From assembly GCF_000722875.1 (NCBI RefSeq), contig NZ_JFHR01000001.1:186001-250000 (forward strand): 64,000 nucleotides of DNA, written 5' to 3'. This stretch comes from Sphingobium chlorophenolicum. Lineage in GTDB: Bacteria; Pseudomonadota; Alphaproteobacteria; Sphingomonadales; Sphingomonadaceae. The notes under the pieces were generated by a model. That model ran no database searches, had not been told where the DNA came from, and saw nothing but the letters and a program-made list of their open reading frames with translations. Of this stretch, positions 54,412-63,954 are shown piece after piece. Position 1 is the first letter of the stretch. Each line of letters starts with the position of its first letter. A program made the position numbers and the translations under genes.

Positions 54412-55560
54412 TCAGTAATAGTCGGGGTTGGTGTCGACATCGCGCAGCGTGATGCGGCCGAACAGGACCTTGTAGACCCAGGCGGTGTAGAGCAGGATGA
54501 TCGGCAGGAAGATCACCGTCACGGCCAGCATGATGAACAAAGTCACATGGCTGGACGAGGCGTTCCAGACCGTCAGGCTCGAGGCCGGGTCGATCGAACT
54601 GGGCAGGATGAACGGGAACATCGAGAGGCCCACGGTCGCGATGATGCCGATCGCGCCGATCGATGAGCCGCCAAAGGCCAGAACCTCGCGGCCCTTGCGG
54701 ATGCCGATCCACGCCAGCAGCGGCCCCGCGAAGCCGAGGATCGGGGCGATCAGCATCCAGGGATGGGCGCCATAATTGTTGAGCCAGGCCCCCGGCGCCG
54801 CGACCGTTCCCGACAGCAGCGGATTGGACGGGCCGAGCGGATCGGCCGCATGGGTCAGGCGGAAGCCCATGCCCATTTTCGCGACCATGACCCCGCCCAG
54901 CGCGAACAGCAGGATCGACGCGACCGCCGCGACCTTGCCGAAGGCGCGCGCGCGGTCATGCACGACGCCGCGTTCGATCTTGATCGCAAGCCAGCTCGCG
55001 CCGTGCAGCACGATCATGGCGACCGAGAGCAGCCCGGCGACCAGCGAGAACGGATGGAACAGGCCGAGCAGGCTGCCCTCGTAGAAGGAGCGCAGATCGC
55101 TATCGAGCCGGAAGGGGATGCCGGTCAGGACATTGCCGACCGCGACGCCGAACACCAGCGCAGGCACGAACCCGCCGACGAACAGCGCCCAATCCCAGCG
55201 CGAGCGCCATGTGGCATCGGGCTTCTTCGAGCGGTATTTGAAGCCCACGGGCCGCAGGATGAGCGCGGCGAGGACGAGGAACATGGCCAGATAGAAGCCC
55301 GAGAAGCTGACCGCATAGACGAACGGCCAGGCCGCGAAGATCGCGCCGCCGCCGAGGATGAACCAGACCTGGTTGCCTTCCCAGGTCGCGCCGATCGAGT
55401 TGATGACGAGACGCCGTTCGGCGTCGGTCTTCGCGACGAAGGGCAGCAGCGCGGCGGTGCCGAGGTCGAAGCCGTCGGTGAGAGTGAAGCCGATCAGGAG
55501 GACGCCCATCAGCAGCCACCAGATCAGCCGGAGCGTTTCATAGTCGATGGGAGGTGCCAT
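54412..55560 (-). CDS. cydB: Cytochrome bd ubiquinol oxidase subunit II
   Basis: A 382-residue membrane subunit with eight or nine TM helices: LTDGFDLGTAALLPF near the N-terminus (conserved acidic residue in TM1), NSIGATWEGNQVWFI, and the C-terminal MLAVTVIFLPIILLYTAWVY. It supports heme binding by CydA. Length matches the family. It starts 12 bases after the cydA stop in the operon cydA-cydB-cydX-tlpA-dps. Confidence 0.96.
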   Translation of the reverse strand: MAPPIDYETLRLIWWLLMGVLLIGFTLTDGFDLGTAALLPFVAKTDAERRLVINSIGATWEGNQVWFILGGGAIFAAWPFVYAVSFSGFYLAMFLVLAALILRPVGFKYRSKKPDATWRSRWDWALFVGGFVPALVFGVAVGNVLTGIPFRLDSDLRSFYEGSLLGLFHPFSLVAGLLSVAMIVLHGASWLAIKIERGVVHDRARAFGKVAAVASILLFALGGVMVAKMGMGFRLTHAADPLGPSNPLLSGTVAAPGAWLNNYGAHPWMLIAPILGFAGPLLAWIGIRKGREVLAFGGSSIGAIGIIATVGLSMFPFILPSSIDPASSLTVWNASSSHVTLFIMLAVTVIFLPIILLYTAWVYKVLFGRITLRDVDTNPDYY

Positions 55561-55572
55561 GACCTGTTCTCC

Positions 55573-57159
55573 TTATTCGGCAGGGATGGGCGCGTAGCCG
55601 CTGTGGGTTTCGGGGGATGGCGCCGGAGGCCGATGCTGGTCCGGTCCCTTGCGGATTGCCGCCAGCATCAGCCGCACTTCGATGACGGCGAGCGCGCCAT
55701 AGATCACCGTGAACCCGATGATCGTCGTCCAGAGCTGCGCGACGGTCAGGCTCGAGGCGGCAAGGAACGTCGGCAGAACGCCATCGATCGCCCAGGGCTG
55801 GCGGCCGATCTCGGCCAGGATCCAGCCAAATTCGATGGCGATCCACGGCAGCGGGATGACCCAGACCGCCGCGCGCAGGAAGGTGCGGCAGAAGCGGCTG
55901 TCGCAGTTCAGCTTGCGGATCGAAGCCATCCAGAAGGCGGCGCCGAAGAAGGCGATGAAGAAGAAGCCGAGGCCGGCCATCACCCGGAACACCCAGAACA
56001 TCACCGGGACATTGGGCACGGTCGACCATGCGGCCTTTTCGATGTCCTGGGGCGTGGCTTGCCGCGGATCGGCGACGAAGCGTTTCAGCAGCAGGGCATA
56101 GCCAAGATCGGCCTTGGCTTCCTCGAATGCCTCGCGCGCGACCATGTCCTTCTGGTCCACCTTCAGCTTTTCCACCGCATCATAGGCCTTGATGCCGTTC
56201 TCGATGCGGTCCTGCGCCCTGGCGACCAGTTCGAAGATGCCGGAGACTTCGCCCGTCAGGCTGCGCGTGGAGATGAGACCGAGCACATAGGGGATCTTGA
56301 CCTCGAAATAGGTCTCGCGGTCGGCGACGCTGGGAAAGCCGACAACGGCAATGCCCGCGGGCGCGGGCTCAGTGTGCCACATGGCCTCGAGCGCGGCGAG
56401 CTTCATCTTCTGGTTATCGGTCAGCGCGTAGCCGCTTTCGTCGCCGAGCACGACGACCGACAGCGACGAGGCAAGGCCGAAGGCGGCGGCGACCGTGAAG
56501 CTGCGCCGCGCGACCGCGACCCACTTGCCCTTGAGCAGATACCAGGCCGAGACGCCCAGCACGAAAACGGAGGCGCAGACATAGCCCGCGCTCACCGTAT
56601 GGACGAACTTCGCCTGCGCGACCGGATTGAACAGCACCGCCATGAAGTCGGAGACTTCCATCCGCATCGTTTCGGGATTGAAGCGCGATCCCACCGGATT
56701 CTGCATCCAGCCATTGGCGACGAGGATCCACAGCGCCGATAGGTTCGAGCCGAGAGCCACCATGAAGGTGGTGAGCAGATGCCCGACCCTGGACAGCTTG
56801 TCCCATCCGAAGAACATGAGGCCCACGAACGTCGCTTCGAGGAAGAAGGCCATCAGCCCTTCGATGGCGAGCGGCGCGCCGAAGATGTCGCCGACATAAT
56901 GCGAATAGTAGGACCAGTTGGTGCCGAACTGGAATTCCATGGTAATGCCGGTAGCGACGCCCAGCACGAAGTTGATACCGAACAGCTTGCCCCAGAAGCG
57001 CGTGACGGTGCGCCAGATCTCACGGCCCGTCATCACATAGATGCTCTCCATGATGACGAGGATGAAGGAGAGGCCGAGCGTCAGGGGGACGAACAGGAAA
57101 TGGTAGAGAGCCGTCAGGGCGAATTGGAGGCGTGAAAGCTCGATCACAGCCATGTCCAT
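55573..57159 (-). CDS. cydA: Cytochrome bd ubiquinol oxidase subunit I
   Basis: A 528-residue quinol oxidase subunit with high O2 affinity. Heme ligands: His20 in LTALYHFLFVPL (heme b595) and the His in KFVHTVSAGYV (heme b558); the Q-loop region contains ALTDNQKMKLAALEAMW; the family GRQPW motif is in EIGRQPWAI. AAGGAGTCTTGCC precedes the ATG. The promoter must lie in the 90-bp divergent region shared with cydD. Cytochrome bd serves respiration at low oxygen and under sulfide or NO stress, which fits the SQR and trHb genes in the window. Confidence 0.97.
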   Translation of the reverse strand: MDMAVIELSRLQFALTALYHFLFVPLTLGLSFILVIMESIYVMTGREIWRTVTRFWGKLFGINFVLGVATGITMEFQFGTNWSYYSHYVGDIFGAPLAIEGLMAFFLEATFVGLMFFGWDKLSRVGHLLTTFMVALGSNLSALWILVANGWMQNPVGSRFNPETMRMEVSDFMAVLFNPVAQAKFVHTVSAGYVCASVFVLGVSAWYLLKGKWVAVARRSFTVAAAFGLASSLSVVVLGDESGYALTDNQKMKLAALEAMWHTEPAPAGIAVVGFPSVADRETYFEVKIPYVLGLISTRSLTGEVSGIFELVARAQDRIENGIKAYDAVEKLKVDQKDMVAREAFEEAKADLGYALLLKRFVADPRQATPQDIEKAAWSTVPNVPVMFWVFRVMAGLGFFFIAFFGAAFWMASIRKLNCDSRFCRTFLRAAVWVIPLPWIAIEFGWILAEIGRQPWAIDGVLPTFLAASSLTVAQLWTTIIGFTVIYGALAVIEVRLMLAAIRKGPDQHRPPAPSPETHSGYAPIPAE

Positions 57160-57231
57160 GGCAAGACTCCTTGCGTTCCGGCCCGGCTTCCATGGGTGTC
57201 CTGAGTCGGTTGAAAAGATTATGATTATTCG

Positions 57232-57248
57232 TTACTCGTAATTGAGTA
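57232..57248. promoter_or_regulatory. Inverted repeats in the cydA-cydD divergent region
   Basis: TTACTCGTAA (TTAC/GTAA arms, 57232-57241) overlaps TACTC-N6-GAGTA (57233-57248), ending one base before the cydD ATG. Likely operator or promoter elements of the divergent cyd genes. The TTAC half recalls the TTACGTAG word, but the match is weak. Confidence 0.35.
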
Positions 57249-57249
57249 T

Positions 57250-58833
57250 ATGAGCAACCCGTTAGATAGACAGGCTGCGGCCCTTTTCTGGATCGGCGAC
57301 AGCGGCGCGGCGATCCTCATGGCGGCGGCGCTGGCCGGAGCCGTGGCATCAATGGAGCAAGGGGCGGGGCAGGGCCATCTTGCGCTTGCCGCGGGCGGAC
57401 TGATAGCCGCCGCCCTGCTTCGCGCCGGGATGCAGATCGGTGCGACCAACGCCGGCGAAGCGGCTGCTATGCGCGTCAAGACGAACTGGCGCCAGCGGGT
57501 GTATCCAGGCATTCTCGTCGCCGCGCCGGGGGATCGCCGGATGCTGGGCGAGGCGGTCGCCGATGCCGTCGACCGGATCGAGGACCTGGGCGGCTTCCAT
57601 GCCCGCTTCCTGCCGCTGCGCCGCGCCGCGGTCCTGTCCCCGCTCATAATCGCGATTGCTGCCGTATTTGGGAGCTGGGTCGCCGGCGTGATCATGCTCG
57701 CGACGCTGATTCCCTTTGCCATGGGCATGGCGCTCGCAGGAACGGCGGCCGCGCGGGCCGCCGCGCGCCAGCTCGATGCGCTGAGTCGCCTGTCGGGCCT
57801 GTTCGTCGACCGGGTGCGCGCGCTCCCGGTGATCGTCGCCTTCGCCGCGCAGGACCGTATCGGCCGCCACCTTGCCGACGCTACCCGCGAGGTCGCCGCG
57901 CGCACGATCGATGTGCTCAAGGTCGCCTTCGTGTCGAGCGCGATCATCGAGTTCTTCGCGGCGCTGTCGGTGGCGCTGGTCGCGCTCTATTGCGGCTTCA
58001 ACCTGCTCGGCATCCTGCCCTTTCCGGCTCCCGAAAAGCTGACCCTGGGCCAAGCCCTGTTTGTTCTTGTCCTCGCGCCGGAATTCTATCTTCCCATGCG
58101 CCGCCTTGCCGCCGCCTATCACGACAAGCAGGTCGGGGAGGCTGCGGTGGAACGCCTTGAAGCGCTCGCGCCCGCTTCTCCGCCCGCGCCGAAACCCGCG
58201 ATCGAAGGGCCGCCAGCGCTGCGCTTTGACGGCGTGGTGATCGACTATGGCGAGACGGCCATCGGTCCCTTCACGCTGGATATCCCGGCGGGCACCAGCC
58301 TTGCCCTGCGCGGAAGCACCGGGGTCGGCAAATCGAGCCTGCTCCATGCGCTGCTGGGGCTGGCCCCCATTGGTGGGGGACGGATTCTGGTTGACGGCCG
58401 GGATGCGGCCGAGGTTGCGCTTCCCGGCCATGTCGGCTGGGCGGGCCAGACGGTTGCGTTCGTCCCGGGCACGCTGGCCGACAATATCCGTCTTGCGCGT
58501 CCCGATGCCGACGATGCGGCAGTCGAAGCCGTGGCCCATCTGGCAGGCCTTGGGCCGATGATCGAAGCGCGCGGACAGGGATTGGCCTTGCCGCTCGATC
58601 ATCGCGGGTCGGGCCTGTCCGGTGGGGAACGCCGGCGCGTCGGCATCGCGCGCGTGTTGCTCAAGGACGCGCCGCTCTGGCTGCTCGACGAACCGACCGC
58701 GGATCTCGACGCGGGATCGGCGGCCGACATCGCCGGGATACTGGCGTCCGCCGCAAAGGGCCGCACGGTCCTGATAGTGACGCACAGCGCCGAGCTGGCC
58801 GCGATCGCCACCAAAGAAATGGTGCTTTCATGA
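57250..58833 (+). CDS. cydD: Thiol-reductant ABC exporter subunit CydD
   Basis: A 527-residue half-transporter: TM domain (about 15-290) and nucleotide-binding domain with Walker A RGSTGVGKSSLLHAL, signature LSGGERRRVGIARVLL and Walker B WLLDEPTADLD. CydDC exports glutathione and cysteine and is needed for cytochrome bd assembly. It is shorter than E. coli CydD (588). There is no clear ribosome-binding site before ATG 57250; a leaderless transcript is possible. CydD versus CydC is assigned from gene order only. Confidence 0.88.
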   Translation: MSNPLDRQAAALFWIGDSGAAILMAAALAGAVASMEQGAGQGHLALAAGGLIAAALLRAGMQIGATNAGEAAAMRVKTNWRQRVYPGILVAAPGDRRMLGEAVADAVDRIEDLGGFHARFLPLRRAAVLSPLIIAIAAVFGSWVAGVIMLATLIPFAMGMALAGTAAARAAARQLDALSRLSGLFVDRVRALPVIVAFAAQDRIGRHLADATREVAARTIDVLKVAFVSSAIIEFFAALSVALVALYCGFNLLGILPFPAPEKLTLGQALFVLVLAPEFYLPMRRLAAAYHDKQVGEAAVERLEALAPASPPAPKPAIEGPPALRFDGVVIDYGETAIGPFTLDIPAGTSLALRGSTGVGKSSLLHALLGLAPIGGGRILVDGRDAAEVALPGHVGWAGQTVAFVPGTLADNIRLARPDADDAAVEAVAHLAGLGPMIEARGQGLALPLDHRGSGLSGGERRRVGIARVLLKDAPLWLLDEPTADLDAGSAADIAGILASAAKGRTVLIVTHSAELAAIATKEMVLS

Positions 58834-60446
58834 GCCGCGCGGATATGGACCTGCTGCTCGCTGAAGCTATCGGCCCCGAACGCCGCGCCTTCCGAATCGC
58901 GGGCTTGCTTGCCTCCGCTGCGACAATCGCCGCGGTCCTGCTGCTGGGCCTGTCTGGATGGTTCATCACCGGCGCGGCACTGGCCGGGCTGGGCGGCGTG
59001 TTGGCCGCGCAGGGTTTCAACTACCTGGTGCCGAGCGCGATGATCAGGCTGCTCGCGATCGTAAGGACGACGGCGCGTTACGGCGAACGGCTCTATGGCC
59101 ACCGCGCGGCCTTGATGGCGCTCGCCGCGGTTCGCGCGCGCCTGTTCGACCGCATCCTGTCGGTGCGCGACGTGCGGGCCGTATCGGCGGGCGATGCCGT
59201 GACGCGGCTCGTGCAGGACATCGGCGCGCTGGAGGACAATCTGGTCCGTAAGCCGGCATTGCCCGCCGCGTTCGCCGGCGCTGCCATCGGCCTTGCCCTT
59301 GCGTGGCTGGCCAGCCCCTGGACGAGCCTTGCCTTGCTGGCGTTGCTTGCCGGTCTTGTCCTCTGGGCGCATCTGGCGACCCCCCGCCTGCTGGCGAGCG
59401 CCGCGACCGATATGGCGGAGGCGCTGGCGCGGCTCAAGGCGAGCATGGTGGACTATGCCGCCGCTTCGCCCGAAATCCTTGCCTACGATCTCGCTCCGGC
59501 GATCGGGCGAAGCCTCGCGGTCGAGACGGCCGAGTTGGACAGCGCGCGACCTCGGTTCGCGCGCGGCGAAGCGATCATCGATGCGGGCCTCGTGTTGGGT
59601 GGGGGCATCGCCATGGGCGCGATGCTGATCTTCTCCCATGCCTCCCTGCCGGTGACGGTCCTTGCCGTGCTGGCGGCGGCGGGCGCGATCGAAGCGCTTT
59701 CCGGCTATGTGCGCGGGGTGTCGCGCGGCGCGCTGGTCGCGGCCGCCCTCTCGCGATTGGAGGGCATGGCGGGTCAACCGTCTGCGCCTGTCCGAAAGGC
59801 GACGGCATCCATGGCGCCCGCGCGGACCATTGCCTTTGACCGGGACGGCATGAATATCCGGATCATGGCGGGCGAGCGCTTGGGGATTTCAGGCAAATCC
59901 GGCAGCGGCAAGACCAGCCTTCTGGAAACGCTCGCTGGTATTCGGCCCGCTGGCGAGCATTGCGGCATTGCTCTTGATGACCAGCTTCTTGCTTCCCTGC
60001 CGTCCGAGGACGTGCGAGCGGCATTCGCGCTCTCGCCCCAGGATGCCCAGCTCCTGTCGGGAACCATCCGCGACAATTTGCGTGTGGCGCGCCCCGGCCT
60101 CAGCGACGAACGGCTTTGGGCGGCGCTGGAAGTCGCCTGCCTCGCTGTCGATATTCGCGCGATGCCGCATGGGCTTGACCAATGGGTCGGCGACGGCGGA
60201 GCGCGGTTGTCGGGCGGCCAGCGCAAGCGGTTGTCGATCGCCCGCGCCTTGCTTGCCGGCAGGCCGTGGCTGCTGCTCGACGAGCCGAGCGAGGGGTTGG
60301 ACATGGCGACGGAGGCGCGGCTTGCGGGCCACCTCGACGCGTGGCTTCGCGAGACAGGGACCGGAGTCGTGGTGGTGAGTCATCGACCGATTTTCTTGAG
60401 TCTCGTCGGCAAGGGTCGAACAATCAACTTGAAGGATCGCCGCTAA
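58830..60446 (+). CDS. cydC: Thiol-reductant ABC exporter subunit CydC
   Basis: A 538-residue half-transporter coupled to cydD by an ATGA overlap. TM domain (about 25-290), Walker A GISGKSGSGKTSLLETL, signature LSGGQRKRLSIARALL, Walker B WLLLDEPSEGLD and H-loop VVVSHRPIF. It forms the heterodimer with CydD. After its stop there is a short gap with a GATTTG/CAAATC inverted repeat before the MgtC gene. Confidence 0.88.
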   Translation: MSRADMDLLLAEAIGPERRAFRIAGLLASAATIAAVLLLGLSGWFITGAALAGLGGVLAAQGFNYLVPSAMIRLLAIVRTTARYGERLYGHRAALMALAAVRARLFDRILSVRDVRAVSAGDAVTRLVQDIGALEDNLVRKPALPAAFAGAAIGLALAWLASPWTSLALLALLAGLVLWAHLATPRLLASAATDMAEALARLKASMVDYAAASPEILAYDLAPAIGRSLAVETAELDSARPRFARGEAIIDAGLVLGGGIAMGAMLIFSHASLPVTVLAVLAAAGAIEALSGYVRGVSRGALVAAALSRLEGMAGQPSAPVRKATASMAPARTIAFDRDGMNIRIMAGERLGISGKSGSGKTSLLETLAGIRPAGEHCGIALDDQLLASLPSEDVRAAFALSPQDAQLLSGTIRDNLRVARPGLSDERLWAALEVACLAVDIRAMPHGLDQWVGDGGARLSGGQRKRLSIARALLAGRPWLLLDEPSEGLDMATEARLAGHLDAWLRETGTGVVVVSHRPIFLSLVGKGRTINLKDRR

Positions 60447-60593
60447 TATAGGGATATCTGTAGCTGGCCTGGGGGCGGATCGATTTGGCGCGCGTAATCA
60501 AATCCATTCAATCCACGTCGCGCATAAGGAGGAGCCTATCTGCCGCGTTCATACTACCGTTCCCGATCGATTACCTTGCCGTGGAGTGATCAT

Positions 60594-61856
60594 TTGATAT
60601 CGCTTGATATGGAACTGCTTCGTTCGCTTGCTGCGGCGCTCGCGGTAGGCGTGCTGATCGGTATCGAGCGAGGCTGGCGGCAGCGCGAGGCAGCGGATGG
60701 CAGCCGGGTCAGCGGTTTGCGCACCTTTGGCCTGCTCGGTCTTGCCGGCGGCCTTGCCAGCCATATGCCCGAAAGCCTTGCGGCGGTAATCGGGCTGGCG
60801 GTCACTGCCAGCCTGGTTCTTGGATATCGCAGCGAACAAGCCCGCACGGCCAGCCTGTCCATCACCAATACGTTGGTCGGCATTATCACCTTCGCCTTGG
60901 GATATATGGCCGGGCAGGGCCTGGTGAGCGAGACGCTGGCCGTCGCGGCGGTAACCACCTTGATCCTGACGCTCAGGCAGCAATCCCACGCCATGCTCAA
61001 AGGGATGAGCCACAAGGAGGTCGAATCGATCGCCACGTTCGCGATCGTCGCGTTGGTCATCCTGCCGCTGCTGCCGGATGCGAGCTACGGCCCCTTTGAG
61101 GCCTGGAACCCGCGGCAAATCTGGATGGTCGTCGTCGTCGTGCTCGGACTCTCCTTCGCCGGCTATGTCGCCAGTCGTCGGCTCGGCGCGGACAAGGGGG
61201 TCATGATAACCGCTTTGTTCGGGGCATTGGTATCGTCCACGGCGGTCACTGTTGCCTATGCCCGGCGTTTGCGCGCCAATGATGGTCCGCAAGGCCCCTT
61301 GATTGCTGGTATTGCGCTCGCCTCGCTCGTGATGTTCGCGCGCGTCCAGATACTCTCTTTTACCCTCATCCCCTACGCCAGCACATCGCTCGCGCTTGCA
61401 ATGGTTCCGGCTTTCGTCGTCGGCGGTCTGACAACCCTTCTGGCGCTACGCTCCAAGGTGGATGGTGATGGCGCCAGCGAGGTGAAGCTGGGCAATCCGC
61501 TGGATTTCGGGCCGGCGCTTCTGCTGGCGGGCGCGGTTGCGTTGATTGCTGTCCCGGCACGTTGGGCGCTCGCGCGGTTCGGCGATCAGGGCATTGTCGT
61601 TGTGCTTGGCCTTACGGGCATGTGGGATGTGGACGCAGCCGTACTCACGCTCGCGGGGCTGCCTGAGGATATGCTGAAACCCGACACGGCCGGACTGGTG
61701 CTTGCGGTGCCCGTGCTCGCCAACACGATGTGGAAGGCTGTACTCACGCTGGTACTGGCAGGGCCATCAAAGCAAGGCTGGAAGGCGTCCGGCCCACTCT
61801 TCGCATCAGTTCTGGCATCTGCTGCCGGTATCGCCGCGCTCATGGTGTTTCGCTAG
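60594..61856 (+). CDS. MgtC/SapB plus DUF4010 membrane protein
   Basis: A membrane protein of 420 residues from TTG 60594. N-terminal MgtC-type domain (LAVGVLIGIERGWRQRE, RTFGLLGLAGG) and C-terminal DUF4010 (MITALFGALVSSTAVTVAYA, TMWKAVLTLVLAGPS), with about eleven TM helices. The family is of unknown function. The start is problematic: TTG 60594 has GGAG seven bases upstream, ATG 60609 has none, and a near-perfect AAGGAGGAG (60526-60534) sits five bases before an in-frame CTG at 60540 with no stop between. Confidence 0.85.
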   Translation: MISLDMELLRSLAAALAVGVLIGIERGWRQREAADGSRVSGLRTFGLLGLAGGLASHMPESLAAVIGLAVTASLVLGYRSEQARTASLSITNTLVGIITFALGYMAGQGLVSETLAVAAVTTLILTLRQQSHAMLKGMSHKEVESIATFAIVALVILPLLPDASYGPFEAWNPRQIWMVVVVVLGLSFAGYVASRRLGADKGVMITALFGALVSSTAVTVAYARRLRANDGPQGPLIAGIALASLVMFARVQILSFTLIPYASTSLALAMVPAFVVGGLTTLLALRSKVDGDGASEVKLGNPLDFGPALLLAGAVALIAVPARWALARFGDQGIVVVLGLTGMWDVDAAVLTLAGLPEDMLKPDTAGLVLAVPVLANTMWKAVLTLVLAGPSKQGWKASGPLFASVLASAAGIAALMVFR

Positions 61857-61982
61857 GAGCGATGAGCGGGCAGCTCGTGACTGGTTCGAAGCTGGTTCAG
61901 GTCCATTCCTGAGCGGGGATGCGCGCTTTCGTTGCTGGCCGTGAATTTGTGGCGACGCAGAGCCATGGCCGGCTATTGTCGT

Positions 61983-62011
61983 AAGGGCCGAACGCGCGGC
62001 ATCCGGCCCTT
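61983..62011. terminator. Stem-loop between convergent MgtC and DUF465 genes
   Basis: Perfect 8-bp arms AAGGGCCG/CGGCCCTT with a 13-base loop, between two convergent stops. Suits bidirectional termination; T-runs are short. Confidence 0.55.
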
Positions 62012-62018
62012 GGGCAGA

Positions 62019-62261
62019 TCAGGCGGCCTGCGACAGGGCTTCGGCGATCTGATCCTTGATCGCGAGGCGGCGCTTGCGAAGTTCGGTCTCGTGATCTTGC
62101 GAGGTCGGTTCGATATTGGTTTCAGCCACGTGGATTTCGTCATTCACGACATCATAATCGAGAAGAAGCTGCGCGAAGCGAGAGTCCGAAGCCTTCAAGG
62201 CGTGAATCTTGTCCATCTGACCGGGGAATTCCTCGCTCAGGGTGTGGGGGGTATTCGACAT
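62019..62261 (-). CDS. YdcH/DUF465 family protein
   Basis: An 80-residue helical protein with the family pattern HTLSEEFPGQMDKIHALKASDSRF, DYDVVNDEIHVAE and ELRKRRLAIKDQIAEAL. It is cytosolic, with no known function. AAAGGAGTAATT precedes the ATG. It lies between the MgtC gene and the metallo-beta-lactamase gene, transcribed away from the latter's stop. Confidence 0.9.
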   Translation of the reverse strand: MSNTPHTLSEEFPGQMDKIHALKASDSRFAQLLLDYDVVNDEIHVAETNIEPTSQDHETELRKRRLAIKDQIAEALSQAA

Positions 62262-62352
62262 AATTACTCCTTTGATGAAACTATGATATATAGCGAATTC
62301 GCGGGTGGCCGCACCCGTTTATGTCTGGGGCTGGTCACTTTGTTTTCGCCGA

Positions 62353-63954
62353 TCAGCTCGATCGGCTCTTACGATGCTCGCGATAGGCCTGATAGGAATG
62401 CAGAATCTCGGCCATGCGGGCGAGTGCCTCGCGCCGGCCCGACGCGCTCTCGATATTCTGCAGTTCTTTTTTCAGATGGGTCGAAAAATCCGCATAGTCA
62501 TTCTGCCAATCGCGGCCGACAGCCTCCTGTAGTTCCGGCTTTCCGGTCTTCAGGCGCTTGGACGGGGCGCGTGACGGCAGTGAATAGGTTTCCCCGATCT
62601 TCGGCGTGACAATCGATGCCGCGGCATCGTCCGCCTGCATCAGGCGGCGGAACGTCTCGATCGAGCCCTCTTCGCCGTGTCCCAGGAACAGGCTGCCATC
62701 GATCGGCTTCCGCGCCCTTATCCAGCGCTGCAGATCCTTCTGGTCGGCATGCGCCGAATAAGTGTCGATCCGCCGGATCTGCGCGCGCACCGCGACGTCC
62801 TGCCCCCAGATGCGCACGCGGTTCGCGCCATCGAGGATTGTCCGGCCAAGGGTGCCTGCGGCCTGGAAACCGACGAACAGGATCGTCGATTCACGGCGGC
62901 CGAGATTGTACCGCAGATGGTGACGGATGCGTCCCGCTTCGCACATGCCGGATGCCGCCATGATGATGGCTCCGGACATGTCGTTGAGCCGCATCGATTC
63001 CATCGTGCTGGCAGTGTAGTGGAACGAGGGGTGACGGAAGATTTCACCCGAGCCCATGTCTTCGAGTTCCCCGGCATGTTTGGCGAACACCTCTGTCGCG
63101 CGGGTCGCAAGTGGCGAATCGATGAACACCTGCGGATGCGCCAGGCGTCCGGTGTTGATCAGGGTCGCGATATCGAGGAGCAATTCCTGGGTGCGTTCGA
63201 GCGCGAAAACGGGAATGACGAGGTTGCCGCCGCGCGTAAGCGCTGCATTGATCTCGGCTTCCAGCAAAGTCCGGCGCTGCTCGATCGTCACGTCCTCGCG
63301 GACGCGGTCGCCATAGGTGCTCTCGCAGAACACATGATCGAGTCCTGCCGGACCCTCGGGATCGGCATGAAAGGCCTTGTGGTCTGGACCCAGGTCGCCG
63401 GAGAAGAGCAAGTGCACGCCACCGACCTCGATCTCCACGGATGTGGAACCCAGGATATGGCCCGCATTCCACAAGCGCGCCCGAAAACCGGCGGCAGGTG
63501 CGAACCAGTCGTGCAGCGCTACTGTCTCGACCTGTTCATAGGCCGCTTTGGAATCCGCTTCGGTATAGATCGGTTCGATCGGCTCCTCGTCCCGGCGATC
63601 CTGCCGTCGATTGCGGCGCTCCGCATCGCCCTCCTGAATTCGTCCGGCGTCGGGCAGCATGTAATACAGAAGGTCGCGGGTTTGCGGTGTCGCGAAGATC
63701 GGCCCGCGATACCCTTCCGCCGTGAGCCTGGGCAGCAGGCCGCTATGGTCGATATGCGCGTGCGTCAGGACAACGGCGTCGATCTTGCGCACGTCGAACG
63801 CGAAGGGGTCGCGATTGAGTGTTTCCAGCGTCCGGGATCCCTGGAACAAGCCGCAATCTATGAGGATCGTCTTTCCGCCATGGCGTAGTTCCATGCAGGA
63901 ACCAGTGACTGTGCCGGCAGCGCCGTGGAAGGTTATGGTGGGTACGCTACTCAT
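62353..63954 (-). CDS. Beta-CASP metallo-beta-lactamase (RNA-processing-like hydrolase)
   Basis: A 533-residue MBL protein of the CPSF73/YSH1-like group. Metal motifs: LTHAHIDHSG, GHILGSTS, FSGDLG; beta-CASP motifs: PVFALERTQELL (motif A region), FIDSPLATRATEVF, ASGMCEAGRIRHHL (motif B) and DTYSAHADQKDL (motif C His). Such proteins cleave RNA in archaea and eukaryotes; bacterial ones of this type are uncharacterised. ATG 63954 is preferred (GAGAGG upstream, family N-terminus MSSVPTITFHGAAGTVTGSC); an ATG four codons earlier is possible. Confidence 0.88.
   Translation of the reverse strand: MSSVPTITFHGAAGTVTGSCMELRHGGKTILIDCGLFQGSRTLETLNRDPFAFDVRKIDAVVLTHAHIDHSGLLPRLTAEGYRGPIFATPQTRDLLYYMLPDAGRIQEGDAERRNRRQDRRDEEPIEPIYTEADSKAAYEQVETVALHDWFAPAAGFRARLWNAGHILGSTSVEIEVGGVHLLFSGDLGPDHKAFHADPEGPAGLDHVFCESTYGDRVREDVTIEQRRTLLEAEINAALTRGGNLVIPVFALERTQELLLDIATLINTGRLAHPQVFIDSPLATRATEVFAKHAGELEDMGSGEIFRHPSFHYTASTMESMRLNDMSGAIIMAASGMCEAGRIRHHLRYNLGRRESTILFVGFQAAGTLGRTILDGANRVRIWGQDVAVRAQIRRIDTYSAHADQKDLQRWIRARKPIDGSLFLGHGEEGSIETFRRLMQADDAAASIVTPKIGETYSLPSRAPSKRLKTGKPELQEAVGRDWQNDYADFSTHLKKELQNIESASGRREALARMAEILHSYQAYREHRKSRSS

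Noticed and set aside
54763-56742. 659-codon plus-strand frame opposite cydB/cydA
   Set aside because: Low-complexity charged composition typical of the antisense of membrane-protein genes.
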